A DNA stretch of 64,000 nucleotides from Ruegeria sp. R13_0 (GCF_017743995.1 NZ_JAGHRB010000011.1:62001-126000), one strand, 5' to 3'; positions 26,977 through 37,152 are shown, numbered from the stretch's first letter. Notes: generated from the sequence alone by a model not told the origin. Program-made: numbers and translations.

Positions 26977-29958
26977 TCAGCTCAGTGCTTCATCACAGCG
27001 CCCACAGACGCCCGCATGACTATGCCGTCCCACGTCGGGCAGAATCTTCCAGCAGCGTTGGCATTTGTCGCCTTCCGCCTTCTCAAAAACCACACCAACG
27101 CCTTCAATCTCGGGCACGCGGAAGGCTTCGGCCGGGGCCGGGTCCTTGGAGACAGTCAGGCCCGAAGTGATGCACAGATCGTCCACATCAAACGTCGCCA
27201 ACAGCGCAACAGTGTCCTGATCTTCGACATGCACGATCGGAGCAGCCTCGAGGCTTGAGCCGATCACCTTGTCCTGACGCTGAACCTCTAATGCGGCGGT
27301 CACGGCGCGGCGTACACGGCGGACCTTGGCAACGGCCTCTTCCAACGCGGCATCATGCCAATCGGCCGGTGTCTCCGGGAAGTCCACCAGATGGACCGAG
27401 CTGTCGTCGTCGGGGAACCGCTCCAGCCAAACCTCTTCCATGGTGAAGACCAGAACCGGAGCCAGCCATGTGGTCAAACGGTGGAACAGGATATCCAGCA
27501 CAGTGCAGGCCGCGCGGCGACGCAGGCTGTCGCCGTCGCAGTAGAGCGCGTCCTTACGGACGTCGAAGTAGAAGGACGACAGATCTACCGTGGCAAAGGT
27601 GAAGACCGCGCTGAACACGCCCTGGAAATCGAACTCTGCGTAGCCTTTGCGGACCTGCTCATCCAGGTCGGCCAGACGGCTGAGCACCCAGCGTTCCAGA
27701 CGCGGCATATCCTCGGGCGCGACGCGGTCCGCCTCAGTGAAGTCGGCCAAAGATCCCAGCATGAACCGCATCGTGTTGCGCAGACGGCGATAGCTGTCGG
27801 CGGTGCCTTTCAGGATTTCCGGCCCGATCCGCTGATCGGCGGTATAGTCGGTCTGAGCCACCCACAGACGCAGGATATCAGCGCCGTATTGCTTGACGAC
27901 CTCCTCCGGCACGATGGTGTTGCCAAGCGATTTGGACATCTTGTTGCCCTTGGCATCCAGCGTGAAACCATGGGTCACCACGTTGCGGTAGGGCGCGCGG
28001 CCTTTGGTGCCGCAGGCCTGCAGCATCGACGAATGGAACCAACCGCGGTGCTGGTCGGTGCCTTCCATATAGACATCGGCGATGCCGTCCTCAGTGCCGT
28101 CCTCACGGTCACGCAGAACGAAGGCATGGGTCGAGCCTGAGTCGAACCACACATCCAGCACGTCAAACACCTGATCGTAGTCATCCGGATTGGCGATGCC
28201 ATCCAGCACCTGCTCTTTGAAGCCTTCAGTGTACCAGATATCCGCGCCGTCCTTCTCAAACGCCGCCTTGATACGCGCGTTGAGGTCCGCGTTACGCAGC
28301 AGGTAATCTGCGTCGGTGGGCAGAGCGCCTTTCTTGGTAAAGCAGGTCAGCGGCACACCCCAAGCGCGCTGGCGCGACAGAACCCAATCAGGGCGCGCCT
28401 CGATCATGGAATAAAGGCGGTTTCGGCCGGTCTGCGGCGTCCATTTCACCAATTCGTCGATCGAGCGCAGGGCGCGTTCACGGATAGTGTCCCCCATCTC
28501 ACCCATGCCGTCGTCCAGCTTGCGGTCAACGGATGCAAACCACTGCGGCGTGTTGCGGTAGATGATCGGAGCTTTTGAGCGCCACGAATGCGGATAGCTG
28601 TGCTTGATCTTACCACGTGCCAGCAGCCCGCCGACCTCGGCCAGCTTATCGATGACGGCTTTGTTCGCGTCACCTTCGCCGCCCTTGCGGGACAGGATGA
28701 ACTTGCCGCCAAAGAACGGCAGATCGACACGGAACGAACCATCGTCCATCACGTTATAGGTGATGACCTCTTCCAGCATGCCTTTGTCCCGGAACAGTTC
28801 GAATTCCTCCATCCCGTGCGAGGGCGCACAATGGACGAAACCGGTGCCTTCGGTATCTGTAACAAAATCACCAACCACCATGGGGACCTCGTAGTCCCAG
28901 TGTCCGGCACTGGCTTCCTTGCTTTCGTCGTCCAAGTTATCGCTGTGAAGAGGGTGTTTGAGTACAACTCGCTCAAAGCCTGAAGCAGTGGCCAGTCGCT
29001 CGGCTTTGCAACGCGCTTTGATGAATACATTTTCCGCCAAATTGTCAGCGATAAAGTAAGTGTCTCCGACCTGTGCCCAATTGTCTTCGTCTGCTTCCAC
29101 AACCTCGTAGAGGCCGTAGGAAATCGAGTCGCTGAAGGCAACGGCTTTGTTGGAAGGCATTGTCCAAGGAGTTGTTGTCCAGATTACAACACGAGCTTTG
29201 GCCGCTTTGCGCCCCATCTCCATTTCATTTTCAATAGAGTAGTTCTCGGAGTTCCGGACCAAAACAGGACGTGCCCCGGAAGCCATTGAGAAGCTTACCC
29301 AGATGGTGAAGCTTTCCTTGTCGTGATACTCAACCTCAGCCTCGGCCAAGGCGGTCTTCTCGATGGGCGACCACATCACGGGCTTTGAGCCTTGGTAAAG
29401 TGTGCCGTTCATCAGGAACTTCATGAACTCGTCCGCGATCACCGCCTCCGCGTGGTAGTCCATGGTTATGTAGGGATCGGGCCAGTTGCCGGTGATGCCC
29501 AGGCGCTTGAACTCTTCGCGCTGGATGTCGATCCAGCCTTCTGCGAACTTGCGGCATTCCTGACGGAAGTCGACGATGTTCACCTCGTCCTTGTTCTTGC
29601 CCTTCTTGCGATACTGTTCCTCGATCTTCCACTCGATGGGCAGACCGTGACAGTCCCAGCCGGGCACGTAGCGCGCATCAAAGCCCATCATCTGATGACT
29701 GCGCACGATCATGTCCTTGATCGTTTTGTTCAGCGCGTGGCCGATATGCAGGTGACCGTTGGCGTAGGGGGGACCATCGTGCAGGGTGAAGGGCGTGCGG
29801 CCCTGTTTCTCGCGCAGGCGGTCGTAGACGCCAATCTTTTCCCAACGCTCTAGCCATGCGGGTTCGCGCTTGGGCAATCCGGCGCGCATGGGGAATTCGG
29901 TCTTGGGCAGGTTCAGCGTGTCTTTGTAGTCAGGTGTCTGGATCGTGTCGGCGCACAT
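26977..29958 (-). CDS. ileS: isoleucyl-tRNA synthetase
   Basis: IleRS charges tRNA-Ile and edits mischarged valine. The 993-residue protein has HIGH at 71-74, the CP1 editing domain (about 200-400; TTPWTMPSNKAV), KMSKS at 673-677 and a C-terminal zinc-binding motif CQRCWKILPD...CGRCDEAL. It therefore looks like a normal eubacterial type enzyme. The middle of the editing domain, roughly residues 223-367 (about 28860-29290), is AT-richer by eye than the rest, which may reflect recombination. A likely promoter is at 30105-30133. Confidence 0.97.
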   Translation of the reverse strand: MCADTIQTPDYKDTLNLPKTEFPMRAGLPKREPAWLERWEKIGVYDRLREKQGRTPFTLHDGPPYANGHLHIGHALNKTIKDMIVRSHQMMGFDARYVPGWDCHGLPIEWKIEEQYRKKGKNKDEVNIVDFRQECRKFAEGWIDIQREEFKRLGITGNWPDPYITMDYHAEAVIADEFMKFLMNGTLYQGSKPVMWSPIEKTALAEAEVEYHDKESFTIWVSFSMASGARPVLVRNSENYSIENEMEMGRKAAKARVVIWTTTPWTMPSNKAVAFSDSISYGLYEVVEADEDNWAQVGDTYFIADNLAENVFIKARCKAERLATASGFERVVLKHPLHSDNLDDESKEASAGHWDYEVPMVVGDFVTDTEGTGFVHCAPSHGMEEFELFRDKGMLEEVITYNVMDDGSFRVDLPFFGGKFILSRKGGEGDANKAVIDKLAEVGGLLARGKIKHSYPHSWRSKAPIIYRNTPQWFASVDRKLDDGMGEMGDTIRERALRSIDELVKWTPQTGRNRLYSMIEARPDWVLSRQRAWGVPLTCFTKKGALPTDADYLLRNADLNARIKAAFEKDGADIWYTEGFKEQVLDGIANPDDYDQVFDVLDVWFDSGSTHAFVLRDREDGTEDGIADVYMEGTDQHRGWFHSSMLQACGTKGRAPYRNVVTHGFTLDAKGNKMSKSLGNTIVPEEVVKQYGADILRLWVAQTDYTADQRIGPEILKGTADSYRRLRNTMRFMLGSLADFTEADRVAPEDMPRLERWVLSRLADLDEQVRKGYAEFDFQGVFSAVFTFATVDLSSFYFDVRKDALYCDGDSLRRRAACTVLDILFHRLTTWLAPVLVFTMEEVWLERFPDDDSSVHLVDFPETPADWHDAALEEAVAKVRRVRRAVTAALEVQRQDKVIGSSLEAAPIVHVEDQDTVALLATFDVDDLCITSGLTVSKDPAPAEAFRVPEIEGVGVVFEKAEGDKCQRCWKILPDVGRHSHAGVCGRCDEALS

Positions 29959-30174
29959 TGGGGGCGTCCTTTGGATGATCTGGTCGTACTAGGATCGAAG
30001 CGGTCGGTGCGAAGTCTCAAACACCTTTGCCCGGCGTCTCAGAGGGTCAGAGCGCCGGGGATATAATTCGAATAATGATGGCCATCCGGTCATACATGGG
30101 GGCGCTTATAAGCCGCCCATGCCCGATGGTCCAGAGGCTCCGCCCCATGCGACGAATAGCGCTACATCATTGGG
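29959..30174. other. ileS leader and upstream region
   Basis: The region between ileS and the VIT-family gene carries a hairpin CCCGGCG/CGCCGGG (30030-30059) in the ileS leader and, further out, the promoter-like sequence. The leader would be about 140 nt long. No T-box-like or other known riboswitch was recognised. Near 30095-30121 a partly palindromic sequence is centred on CTTATAAG. Confidence 0.5.
30105..30133 (-). promoter_or_regulatory. candidate ileS promoter
   Basis: On the minus strand TGGACC (30133-30128) and TATAAG (30110-30105) are spaced 17 bp apart and fit sigma70-type -35 and -10 boxes of this group. The predicted start is about 140 nt before the ileS ATG. This is based on consensus match only. 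Confidence 0.4.
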
Positions 30175-30885
30175 CTAAGGGTGAAACAACGACCCCACGA
30201 AATAGGCAATCATAGCCGCCGCGCCACCGATTGCGAACGTCTCAAGCCCCGAGCGCCACCACGGGGTCAGCGACCATCGGCTTTTCAGCGCTCCGATGGC
30301 GAAAAACACTCCCATCGTCATGCAGACGGAGACAGTGAAAGCGTTGTCCAGAGCCAGCAGAAACGGCAGCAGAGGCACCATCCCGGCCACCAGAAAGGCA
30401 AGAAACGTGGCCATCGCAGCCTTCACGGGATGCGGATCGACACTGCCAAGCCCGTATTCGCCCTCGATCATCAGGTTGATCCAGTTTTCGCGGTCCGCGG
30501 TGATAGCTTCTGTCGCATCCTCCAACACCTGCCCGGACAAACCCTTCTGCGCAAGGATCTCGCGCACCTCATCGCGTTCGCCATCTGGGTAGAGCGCGAT
30601 GTGACGCTGTTCGATGGCTCGAATGCGTTTGATATTGTCCAATTCGGCCTTGGTGCCTGAATAGTTGCCAACGGCCATCGAAAACCCGTCAGCCAGTACA
30701 TTCGCCAAGCCCAGAGCGACAATCACGAACGAGGACAACCCGGCGCCCGCAACACCAGCAACGATCGCGAATGTGGTGACCGACCCGTCTATGCCCCCAT
30801 ACACGATGTCACGCAAAACGCCCCGCCCGGGCGGGTCACTTATTCTCTGTTCGATTTCCTGCTGGCTGTGACCGTGATCTGTCAT
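30175..30885 (-). CDS. VIT1/CCC1 family metal transporter
   Basis: The 236-residue protein is of the VIT1/CCC1 family, membrane proteins that move iron or manganese, often out of the cytoplasm or into compartments. An N-terminal [20 protein letters not shown] motif (about 28-47) is typical, followed by [16 protein letters not shown], a charged cytoplasmic domain (about 75-150, [20 protein letters not shown]) and C-terminal helices. The metal specificity cannot be told from the sequence. It is a single gene, with no metal-regulator box recognised. Confidence 0.88.
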   Translation of the reverse strand: MTDHGHSQQEIEQRISDPPGRGVLRDIVYGGIDGSVTTFAIVAGVAGAGLSSFVIVALGLANVLADGFSMAVGNYSGTKAELDNIKRIRAIEQRHIALYPDGERDEVREILAQKGLSGQVLEDATEAITADRENWINLMIEGEYGLGSVDPHPVKAAMATFLAFLVAGMVPLLPFLLALDNAFTVSVCMTMGVFFAIGALKSRWSLTPWWRSGLETFAIGGAAAMIAYFVGSLFHP

Positions 30886-30944
30886 GGCTCGCTTTCTGTC
30901 ACATTCACTGTGACGAATGGCATGCCATCCCGCCTTGCGTCAGA

Positions 30945-31934
30945 TCAAGTCTTGCTGAACAGCCCCTGCAACGCCCTTTTGATCATCGTGCGGACCGACG
31001 GTTTGTGACGATCTGAGAAGGGCAAGGGTCGACACACTTCCATCGCGGCCACCCCGACGCGGGCGCTAAGGGCACCGTTCACCAACCCTTCGCCAAAACG
31101 GCGCGACAATTTGCTGAGGACCGAGCCGCCCAGAACAGGCTCCAGCAGATCGTCGCCGACAGCCACCGCGCCGGTCGCCACCAGATGCACGAAAACCGCG
31201 CGTGTCAGTCGCCAGCTGCCCAGAAACCCGGCCCGACCGCCATAGATCTCGGCCACCCTCCGGATCATTCGAAGTGATGCCGCAAGGGCCGTGACCACAT
31301 CCGCAAGGGCCAGAGGCACCAAGGCCGTGACCGTGGCGACCTGACGGGCTGCCGCCTCAACCTCGCGACTGGCGGCGGCGTCCAAGGGGGCCAGCAGTTC
31401 ATCCTCGGCCAAAGCCAACAGGCCAGAGGCGTCGAATTGTTCTGACATACGTTCGGACAGCCGATCACGGCCCCATTTGGTCTCATCCCGGCCTTTGTAG
31501 AAGGCAATCAGGCGGGTCGTGACCTCGCGCGCCTTGGTCAGGTCGGCATCCGCCAAGGCCTCATCCGCCGCACGGCGCAATCCGTCGACGCGAGACAGGC
31601 GACCAATTGCGGCCAGTTCCCGTATAGCGATGATCAGTGCGACAAGGACCAACGCTGCGATCAAACCGGTGACACCCCAGCCCAGAATGGGCGCGCGTGC
31701 GATCAGCGAGGTCGCGAAATCCCATGCGGCGACCGAAATCGCAGCCCCGACAACTGCCAGCGCCAACCCCCAGAACCATCGCGCCAAGGCTGAGGGTTTG
31801 CGGGCGGCAAATCGCGCCGCGCTTTGCATGGCCTGCCCTTGCGGCGGCACCAGATCGGGTACCGGAGGGGCCTTGGCCACGTCAGCGGCAGGCTCATCTG
31901 TTTCGAGGTCGATCAGGACCGGACCTTTAGCCAT
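30945..31934 (-). CDS. DUF697 family membrane protein (YcjF-like, TIGR01620)
   Basis: The 329-residue protein has a Pro-rich cytoplasmic N-terminus, a pair of membrane helices (about 65-115, GLALAVVGAAISVAAWDFAT and GVTGLIAALVLVALI) and a C-terminal DUF697 domain. The family is the partner of the YcjX GTPase-like protein in many proteobacteria; the function is unknown, with stress-related expression in E. coli. The start at 31934 (MAKGPVLIDLE) overlaps the GNAT gene by 8 bp. The ORF extends much further, but through the GNAT gene. Confidence 0.85.
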   Translation of the reverse strand: MAKGPVLIDLETDEPAADVAKAPPVPDLVPPQGQAMQSAARFAARKPSALARWFWGLALAVVGAAISVAAWDFATSLIARAPILGWGVTGLIAALVLVALIIAIRELAAIGRLSRVDGLRRAADEALADADLTKAREVTTRLIAFYKGRDETKWGRDRLSERMSEQFDASGLLALAEDELLAPLDAAASREVEAAARQVATVTALVPLALADVVTALAASLRMIRRVAEIYGGRAGFLGSWRLTRAVFVHLVATGAVAVGDDLLEPVLGGSVLSKLSRRFGEGLVNGALSARVGVAAMEVCRPLPFSDRHKPSVRTMIKRALQGLFSKT

Positions 31935-32382
31935 TCTCTGCCCCTTCACTGCGCCAGACATATTTGATGTCAGGCAGGTTTTCATCGTTGTCCGCCCCTT
32001 CGCTTCGGGCGACCTCGGCAAAGCCGTTGCGTTCATAGAACCTGCACGCGCCGGCGTTGGCCTGAAATGCAAACAGCGTCAGCCGCGAGTGCTTCGTTTT
32101 AGCATGATCAAGCAACCGCTTGCCGATCCCCTGCCCGCGCACCGCAGGCGTCAGATACAGGGAATGCACATCCGTTCCGTTCAGGGCCAGAAATCCAACC
32201 ACTGTGTCCGAGACCTCGGCAACGGTGACCCAGCCCTGATCAATCATACGGCCGCAAAAGGCGATTGTTTCAGCGCAGCTGTGGAGGTCGGGCATCCAGT
32301 CATTCTCGCGCGAAAACCCGTGCAGGATTTCCCCGGTCGCACCGGCATCGGTGCTGCGGGCGGGGCGGAGCGTAACCGTCAC
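31927..32382 (-). CDS. GNAT family N-acetyltransferase
   Basis: The 151-residue protein has the GNAT fold with acetyl-CoA-binding motif LTPAVRGQGIGKRLLDHAK (about 77-95) and the C-terminal NAGACRFYERNGFAEV. The substrate is unknown. It is translationally coupled to both neighbours (overlaps of 4 and 8 bp), placed between ycjX and the DUF697 gene. Confidence 0.9.
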   Translation of the reverse strand: MTVTLRPARSTDAGATGEILHGFSRENDWMPDLHSCAETIAFCGRMIDQGWVTVAEVSDTVVGFLALNGTDVHSLYLTPAVRGQGIGKRLLDHAKTKHSRLTLFAFQANAGACRFYERNGFAEVARSEGADNDENLPDIKYVWRSEGAENG

Positions 32383-33848
32383 AGCCGATCTCCGATCAGG
32401 AACTGCGCGGCCCGATCCAACCGGATATGCGGCGGGCCGTCGCCGGGGCGCAGCGTCAACTGGGCCGGAGCGAAGGACATGAAACCATAGTCATCGCCAA
32501 GCCACACCTCGGCCCCGTTTCGGGCCGGGCCAAGCAGATGGGATGGATCATCCGGCAGCTCTCCGGGGTAGAACGCGGCTTGTTTGCCACTGTCCAGCAA
32601 GGTGCCCCGAATGCAGGGCAGCTCGGTCCCGTTGTGGCTGCGCATCTCTTCGGTCGTGGCACGCAGCGAGGCCAGTGACAGGGCCGCCGTTTCAGCACCG
32701 GCGAAGCTCGCCCGATCCCGCGCCTCACGCGTCAGGGCCTCCATGATCGCGGTCAGGCGGGGGTGTTGCGTGTGGTGCAGGTGGTCGGCCTTGGTGGCCG
32801 CAAACAGAATGCGTTCAACCCGTTTGCCCAGCAGCAACTGACTGAGCCACGCGTTGCGCCCCGGACGAAAGGCCGAAAGGATATCGCCCATGGCGCGGCG
32901 CATATCCTCGACCGCCTGCGGGCCTTTGTGGATTGCGCCCAGCGCATCGACCAGCACAACCTGACGGTCGATCCGTGAGAAATGATCGCGAAAAAACGGC
33001 TTCACCACTTGGGATTTATAAGCCTCGTAGCGCCGCTCCATCTCGCGCTGCAGGGTGCGACGGCGCGAGGGGTCGGAGACTGGCAAAGGCGCAAAGGTCA
33101 GAACCGGAGAGCCTGCTAGATCGCCCGGCAACAGAAAACGACCCGGCGTGCAATCATAGAAACCAGCGTCCCGCGCGGTGTTCAGATAGGTCGTGAACGC
33201 AGCGGCCAGAGCCTGCGCGGTGGGCTCACCATGCTCCGCTGTCAAATCGGTGCCACGGGCCTGCGCCAGAAACTCGGCTGCCTCGGGGCGGTTTTCGATG
33301 CGCGACAGCGTCTCCTGCGACCAGTCCGCGTAGGTTTTGTCCAGCAGCGCGAGGTCCAGAAGCCACTCGCCGGGATAGTCCACGATGTCCAGATGAACGG
33401 TGCGCGGTCCCTGAAGCCCTGCCAGCAACCCGGCCGGTCGGGCTTTGAAGGACAGGCGAAGTTCGGACACCGCGCGTGTGCTTTCGGGCCAGTGCGGCTT
33501 TGGGCCAGTCAGGTCGGAGAGGTGAGATTCGTAGTCGAACCGCGGGACCGTGTCGTCTGGCTGCGGTTGCAGGTAGGCCGCGTTGATCCGCCCCTCTTGC
33601 TGCGCAACCAGGCCGCTCATGCGGCCCCGGTCCAGCAGGTTTGCCACCAGCGACGTGATGAAAACCGTCTTGCCGGAGCGTGCCAGACCGGTGACGCCCA
33701 GACGGATGACAGGCTCGAAAAACGTCTCGGACACGCTGTCGCCGATGGATTCGACGCCGCGCACAAGACTGTCTGCCAGGGATGAGATGACCAAATTGTC
33801 GCCCCGCAATAATCGTTTCGCCCAAGATAGGTAGCCGCTGCCGGACAT
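32379..33848 (-). CDS. YcjX-like P-loop protein (DUF463)
   Basis: The 489-residue protein contains Walker A GLARSGKT at about residues 54-61 and belongs to DUF463, the YcjX GTPase-like family. An [14 protein letters not shown] segment is Walker B-like. In E. coli ycjX and ycjF are next to each other and respond to heat stress; here an acetyltransferase gene lies between them. The function in any bacterium is not firmly known. It is divergent from truA (53-bp gap). Confidence 0.88.
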   Translation of the reverse strand: MSGSGYLSWAKRLLRGDNLVISSLADSLVRGVESIGDSVSETFFEPVIRLGVTGLARSGKTVFITSLVANLLDRGRMSGLVAQQEGRINAAYLQPQPDDTVPRFDYESHLSDLTGPKPHWPESTRAVSELRLSFKARPAGLLAGLQGPRTVHLDIVDYPGEWLLDLALLDKTYADWSQETLSRIENRPEAAEFLAQARGTDLTAEHGEPTAQALAAAFTTYLNTARDAGFYDCTPGRFLLPGDLAGSPVLTFAPLPVSDPSRRRTLQREMERRYEAYKSQVVKPFFRDHFSRIDRQVVLVDALGAIHKGPQAVEDMRRAMGDILSAFRPGRNAWLSQLLLGKRVERILFAATKADHLHHTQHPRLTAIMEALTREARDRASFAGAETAALSLASLRATTEEMRSHNGTELPCIRGTLLDSGKQAAFYPGELPDDPSHLLGPARNGAEVWLGDDYGFMSFAPAQLTLRPGDGPPHIRLDRAAQFLIGDRL

Positions 33849-33901
33849 GCCAGCGCTTTCGCCCCCTTGCCCGTTTGCGCGTCGCGCGCTACCAGCGGCC
33901 C

Positions 33902-34666
33902 ATGCCCAGATATGCTTTGAAAGTCGAATACCAAGGGGAGCCGTTTGCCGGATGGCAACGCCAGAAAGAGCTGCCCTCAGTTCAAGGGGCCATTGAGCAC
34001 GCCCTGTCCCGCATCCAGCCGGGCGATCACACCATTGCCGCCGCCGGGCGCACCGATGCGGGTGTGCATGCGCTGGGGCAAGTGGCGCATTGTGATCTGG
34101 TCAAGGAATGGGACCCCTTCCGCCTGTCCGAGGCGTTGAACTATCACCTCAAGCCGCATCCGGTGGCGATTGTTCAGGCTGCGCGGGTCGCTGATGACTG
34201 GCACGCGCGCTTTACGGCGGTTGAACGTCAATACCTGTTCCGCATTCTCATGCGCCGCGCGCCTGCGACCCACGACAAGGGGCAGGTTTGGCAGATCAAC
34301 CATCAACTGGACGTCGAGGCCATGCAGGCGGGCGCGGATATGTTGATCGGGCAGCATGATTTCACCACCTTCCGATCCTCAATATGTCAGGCGGCAAGTC
34401 CGGTGAAAACTCTGGATGAGTTGCGGGTGGAACAAGTGCAGGGCTTTTCCGGCCCCGAGGTGCATTTTCACGTGCGGGCGCGGTCGTTCCTGCACAATCA
34501 GGTGCGCAGCTTTGTGGGAACGCTGGAACGCGTTGGCGCGGGAACGCGGTCACCCGAGGATGTGCGCGACGCGCTGGAGGCCAAAGATCGCGCCGCCTGC
34601 GGGCCGGTTTGCCCGCCGCAAGGGCTGTATCTGGCACGGGTCGGTTACCCTGATCCGGTTTTCTAG
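33902..34666 (+). CDS. truA: tRNA pseudouridine(38-40) synthase TruA
   Basis: TruA makes pseudouridine at positions 38-40 of tRNA anticodon arms. The 254-residue product starts at 33902 with [19 protein letters not shown]. The catalytic Asp52 is in [15 protein letters not shown], and the C-terminal [21 protein letters not shown] is conserved. It converges with the NicO gene (6-bp gap). Confidence 0.95.
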   Translation: MPRYALKVEYQGEPFAGWQRQKELPSVQGAIEHALSRIQPGDHTIAAAGRTDAGVHALGQVAHCDLVKEWDPFRLSEALNYHLKPHPVAIVQAARVADDWHARFTAVERQYLFRILMRRAPATHDKGQVWQINHQLDVEAMQAGADMLIGQHDFTTFRSSICQAASPVKTLDELRVEQVQGFSGPEVHFHVRARSFLHNQVRSFVGTLERVGAGTRSPEDVRDALEAKDRAACGPVCPPQGLYLARVGYPDPVF

Positions 34667-34672
34667 ATCGCT

Positions 34673-35635
34673 TTAAATCGCGCGCAACAACAGGCCGCTG
34701 GCAATCACGACAATCATTAGCCCTGCCACCAGTTCGATGGTCGGGGCCAGTATCGACGCAAATCGCGTGGCCGAGGCAGAGGCAAGCAACCCGCCGCGCA
34801 GGCCAAAGGACGTCCAGCCGACCAGCGTTGTGACAGTCGCGGTGCCCAGCGCCATCGCGAAAGCTCCGGCAACTCCGACCATGGCGATTCCCATCTGCCA
34901 GGTCAGGATCAGCACGAACAATGCCCCGGTACAGGGGCGCGCGGCGATGCCCGCGATCAGCACGAGCGCCTCACGCAGTGACCCGACATTGGCGACCTCT
35001 TCCGCGCTGGGACCGTGGCGATGGCCGCAATCCGAGCAGACCTCATCATGGTGATGATGATGGTGATGGTCGTGCTCATCATGGTGGTGGTCGTGGTGAT
35101 GCTCATGGTCGTGAGAATGCCCATGCGCCGCATCGCTGCGGGACCGTCGCGCAAAACTACGCATCCCGCGAAAAACCAGCCACAAACCAATGGCCGCGAT
35201 GGCCGCATAACTGATTGGAGCCATAACCTGCTCGGTCGTGCCCACAAGCGTCTCACGTGACAACTGGAAAATCAGAACCCCGGCATAGACCAAAACAACC
35301 GCCGTCACGGCCTGCCCGAGGCTCGACAATACGCTGATAGCGGAAAGTCGCCAGAAGGCGACCTGACGACCCAAACCGTAGCCTCCGATCAGGACCTTAC
35401 CGTGCCCCGGACCGATGGCGTGAAAGAACCCGTAGGCGAAACAAACGGTCAGCAGAGTTGCCACCGCCTGAGGTTGTTCGGCGCGGGCCGCCCGAAGGGC
35501 ACGCGCGATCTGGTTCTGGAATTCGCGTTGTTCGCCAGCCGCCCAAGCAGCTAGGCTGTCAAACCCACCACTGCCCCAGAACCACAAAAGCAGGCCACAG
35601 GCGATGGCGACGGGAACAATCAGGTATTTGGACAT
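34673..35635 (-). CDS. NicO-family nickel/cobalt-type transporter with His-rich loop
   Basis: The 320-residue protein has about six membrane helices and the NicO/RcnA signature HAIGPGHGK (72-80). A cytoplasmic or periplasmic loop at 171-207 has 20 histidines in 37 residues with CSDCGHRHG, clearly a metal-binding segment. The family exports or imports Ni or Co; with DUF1007 partners a zinc role has been proposed by comparative genomics. The start overlaps the DUF1007 gene by 16 bp, so the two are translated together. Confidence 0.88.
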   Translation of the reverse strand: MSKYLIVPVAIACGLLLWFWGSGGFDSLAAWAAGEQREFQNQIARALRAARAEQPQAVATLLTVCFAYGFFHAIGPGHGKVLIGGYGLGRQVAFWRLSAISVLSSLGQAVTAVVLVYAGVLIFQLSRETLVGTTEQVMAPISYAAIAAIGLWLVFRGMRSFARRSRSDAAHGHSHDHEHHHDHHHDEHDHHHHHHHDEVCSDCGHRHGPSAEEVANVGSLREALVLIAGIAARPCTGALFVLILTWQMGIAMVGVAGAFAMALGTATVTTLVGWTSFGLRGGLLASASATRFASILAPTIELVAGLMIVVIASGLLLRAI

Positions 35636-36267
35636 GAAATCAAAATCTCGGTCGCAAAGCTTTCGCCGACAAGCGGGATATCGTTTTCCTCAAGGTCGTA
35701 TTCTGCATCCAAGGTCAGCAGAAAGGCCTGCATCTGCGCCAATTGGCCCTCGATATCCGGCTCGATCCGTTCGAGCAGACAGGTCGCGGGGCCGGACACG
35801 GTGACCGGGCGGGTGACGTCGTAGGCGGTGTAATAAGTTTCATCGAAGGCTTTTGCCGAAATCGCTTCGGCCGGGACAGATCCGCCTTCGATAGCGCGTA
35901 GATGAGTTGTGACGATGCGACCATCTTCGGTCGTGGCGTGCGGCTCCAACGGGCCAGACAAGGCAATCGGGGCACCGCCGGCGGTCACCACCAGATCACC
36001 GTTATAGCCTTCCATCCATTGCGCATCGAACCCGGTCAGGAACTGCTGCTCACTTTCGGTCAGCGCGCCGTCTCCATCCTGATCCAACCGCATGTCTTCC
36101 AACTGCAGCAGCGAGAACAGCTCGTCATAGGCCCAGGTCACGCGGACATGGGTCAACTGTCCGGCCTCGTCCACAATGAACTCCAGCCCGGTGTCGATGA
36201 AGACATGCGGGTGGGCCAACGCCGGGATCGGCAGGCAGCAAGTCAGGAATGGGATCAACCAACGCAT
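35620..36267 (-). CDS. DUF1007 periplasmic protein
   Basis: The 215-residue product starts at 36267 (MRWLIPFLTCC) with a signal peptide cleaved near ALAHPH. DUF1007 proteins are the usual partners of NicO-family transporters and probably bind metal in the periplasm; the mature N-terminus begins with His residues (HPHVF), a possible ligand. The internal DQDGDGALTESEQQF segment is EF-hand-like. A longer frame is open upstream, but it does not contain a better signal. Confidence 0.85.
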   Translation of the reverse strand: MRWLIPFLTCCLPIPALAHPHVFIDTGLEFIVDEAGQLTHVRVTWAYDELFSLLQLEDMRLDQDGDGALTESEQQFLTGFDAQWMEGYNGDLVVTAGGAPIALSGPLEPHATTEDGRIVTTHLRAIEGGSVPAEAISAKAFDETYYTAYDVTRPVTVSGPATCLLERIEPDIEGQLAQMQAFLLTLDAEYDLEENDIPLVGESFATEILISCPNT

Positions 36268-36340
36268 AGGGGCAAGATAGGTGTCGGGATGGGCATCGGC
36301 AATGCGATTTCCGGTCACGATGCAGAAACTGGCCGACCGG

Positions 36341-37144
36341 TCACTTGGGCGGGAACAGAACAATCGTTTGCAGGGCCGTTCCGACAGGCCCCTGCCTGTC
36401 ATGCAGCACCGACTGAGACATTCCGATTCCTGAGGGTTGCCAATGCGAAATGGATTGGGAGGCCAACCAGTCCGAGGTGGGCTCCCGGTGGATGTTGATG
36501 GTCAGATCGGTGTTCATGAACCCCATCTCGGCGGTTGGGGCATTCCATGAGATTCCATTGCCGCAATCCCCCAAGGCGCAGAGCGATTGGATCGGAGACT
36601 GCACCTCACCCTCCAACAGGTTCGGGGTCCGCATCCACACGGTTTTCGGCCCTACGCCCTGCTTGTCCCCCGCCCCGTATCTGATATCGCTAAAATGTGC
36701 GAAACCGGGCAGGTCATGGCGCACCTCTCCGATCGGGAAAGGGCCTTCGGCCGCATCTTCGAACCGCAATGGCCGCGTTTCGACATTGGGCACATCGCCC
36801 AAGTCCCGGCGCACCACATGCATCGTGGTTGCTGTCGCACACAGGGTGTCGTCCAGATCATGCACCGTCACTCGTGTGGTCCCGAGCGTTCTGGTATGGC
36901 GCATGGTCTCAGCCGCAACGCGCAGCCCAGCAAGAGGCAAAGGGCGCAGCAGATCAACGGTCAGGCGAGTCAGCATCTTCTCGGGCCCGACCTCGGTTTC
37001 TGCCGCGCGCACGATTAGGCCGCTCACTGGCCCTGCGTGACAATGCTCCGCCGACCAGGGACCGCGCGCCGGGTCATTGCCGACAAAAGCCCCGTCCTCT
37101 CGCTGATGAAAATAGGAGAGATCTTCGAAATCATAGGTAGCCAT
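36341..37144 (-). CDS. acyl-CoA thioesterase-like double hot-dog protein
   Basis: The 267-residue protein fits the thioesterase-like superfamily (TesB/double hot-dog type), with DLLRPLPLAGLRV in the first and STNTDLTINIHREPTSDWLA-like segments in the second half. Substrate chain length is unknown. It is 8 bp after the acyl-CoA dehydrogenase gene, suggesting a shared fatty-acid or organic-acid pathway. Start: ATG at 37144; RBS not strong. Confidence 0.82.
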   Translation of the reverse strand: MATYDFEDLSYFHQREDGAFVGNDPARGPWSAEHCHAGPVSGLIVRAAETEVGPEKMLTRLTVDLLRPLPLAGLRVAAETMRHTRTLGTTRVTVHDLDDTLCATATTMHVVRRDLGDVPNVETRPLRFEDAAEGPFPIGEVRHDLPGFAHFSDIRYGAGDKQGVGPKTVWMRTPNLLEGEVQSPIQSLCALGDCGNGISWNAPTAEMGFMNTDLTINIHREPTSDWLASQSISHWQPSGIGMSQSVLHDRQGPVGTALQTIVLFPPK

Positions 37145-37152
37145 CCGGGGCG

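Noticed and set aside
35040-35110. CAT/ATG-rich repetitive DNA as a microsatellite
   Set aside because: It encodes the histidine-rich loop of the NicO transporter in frame.
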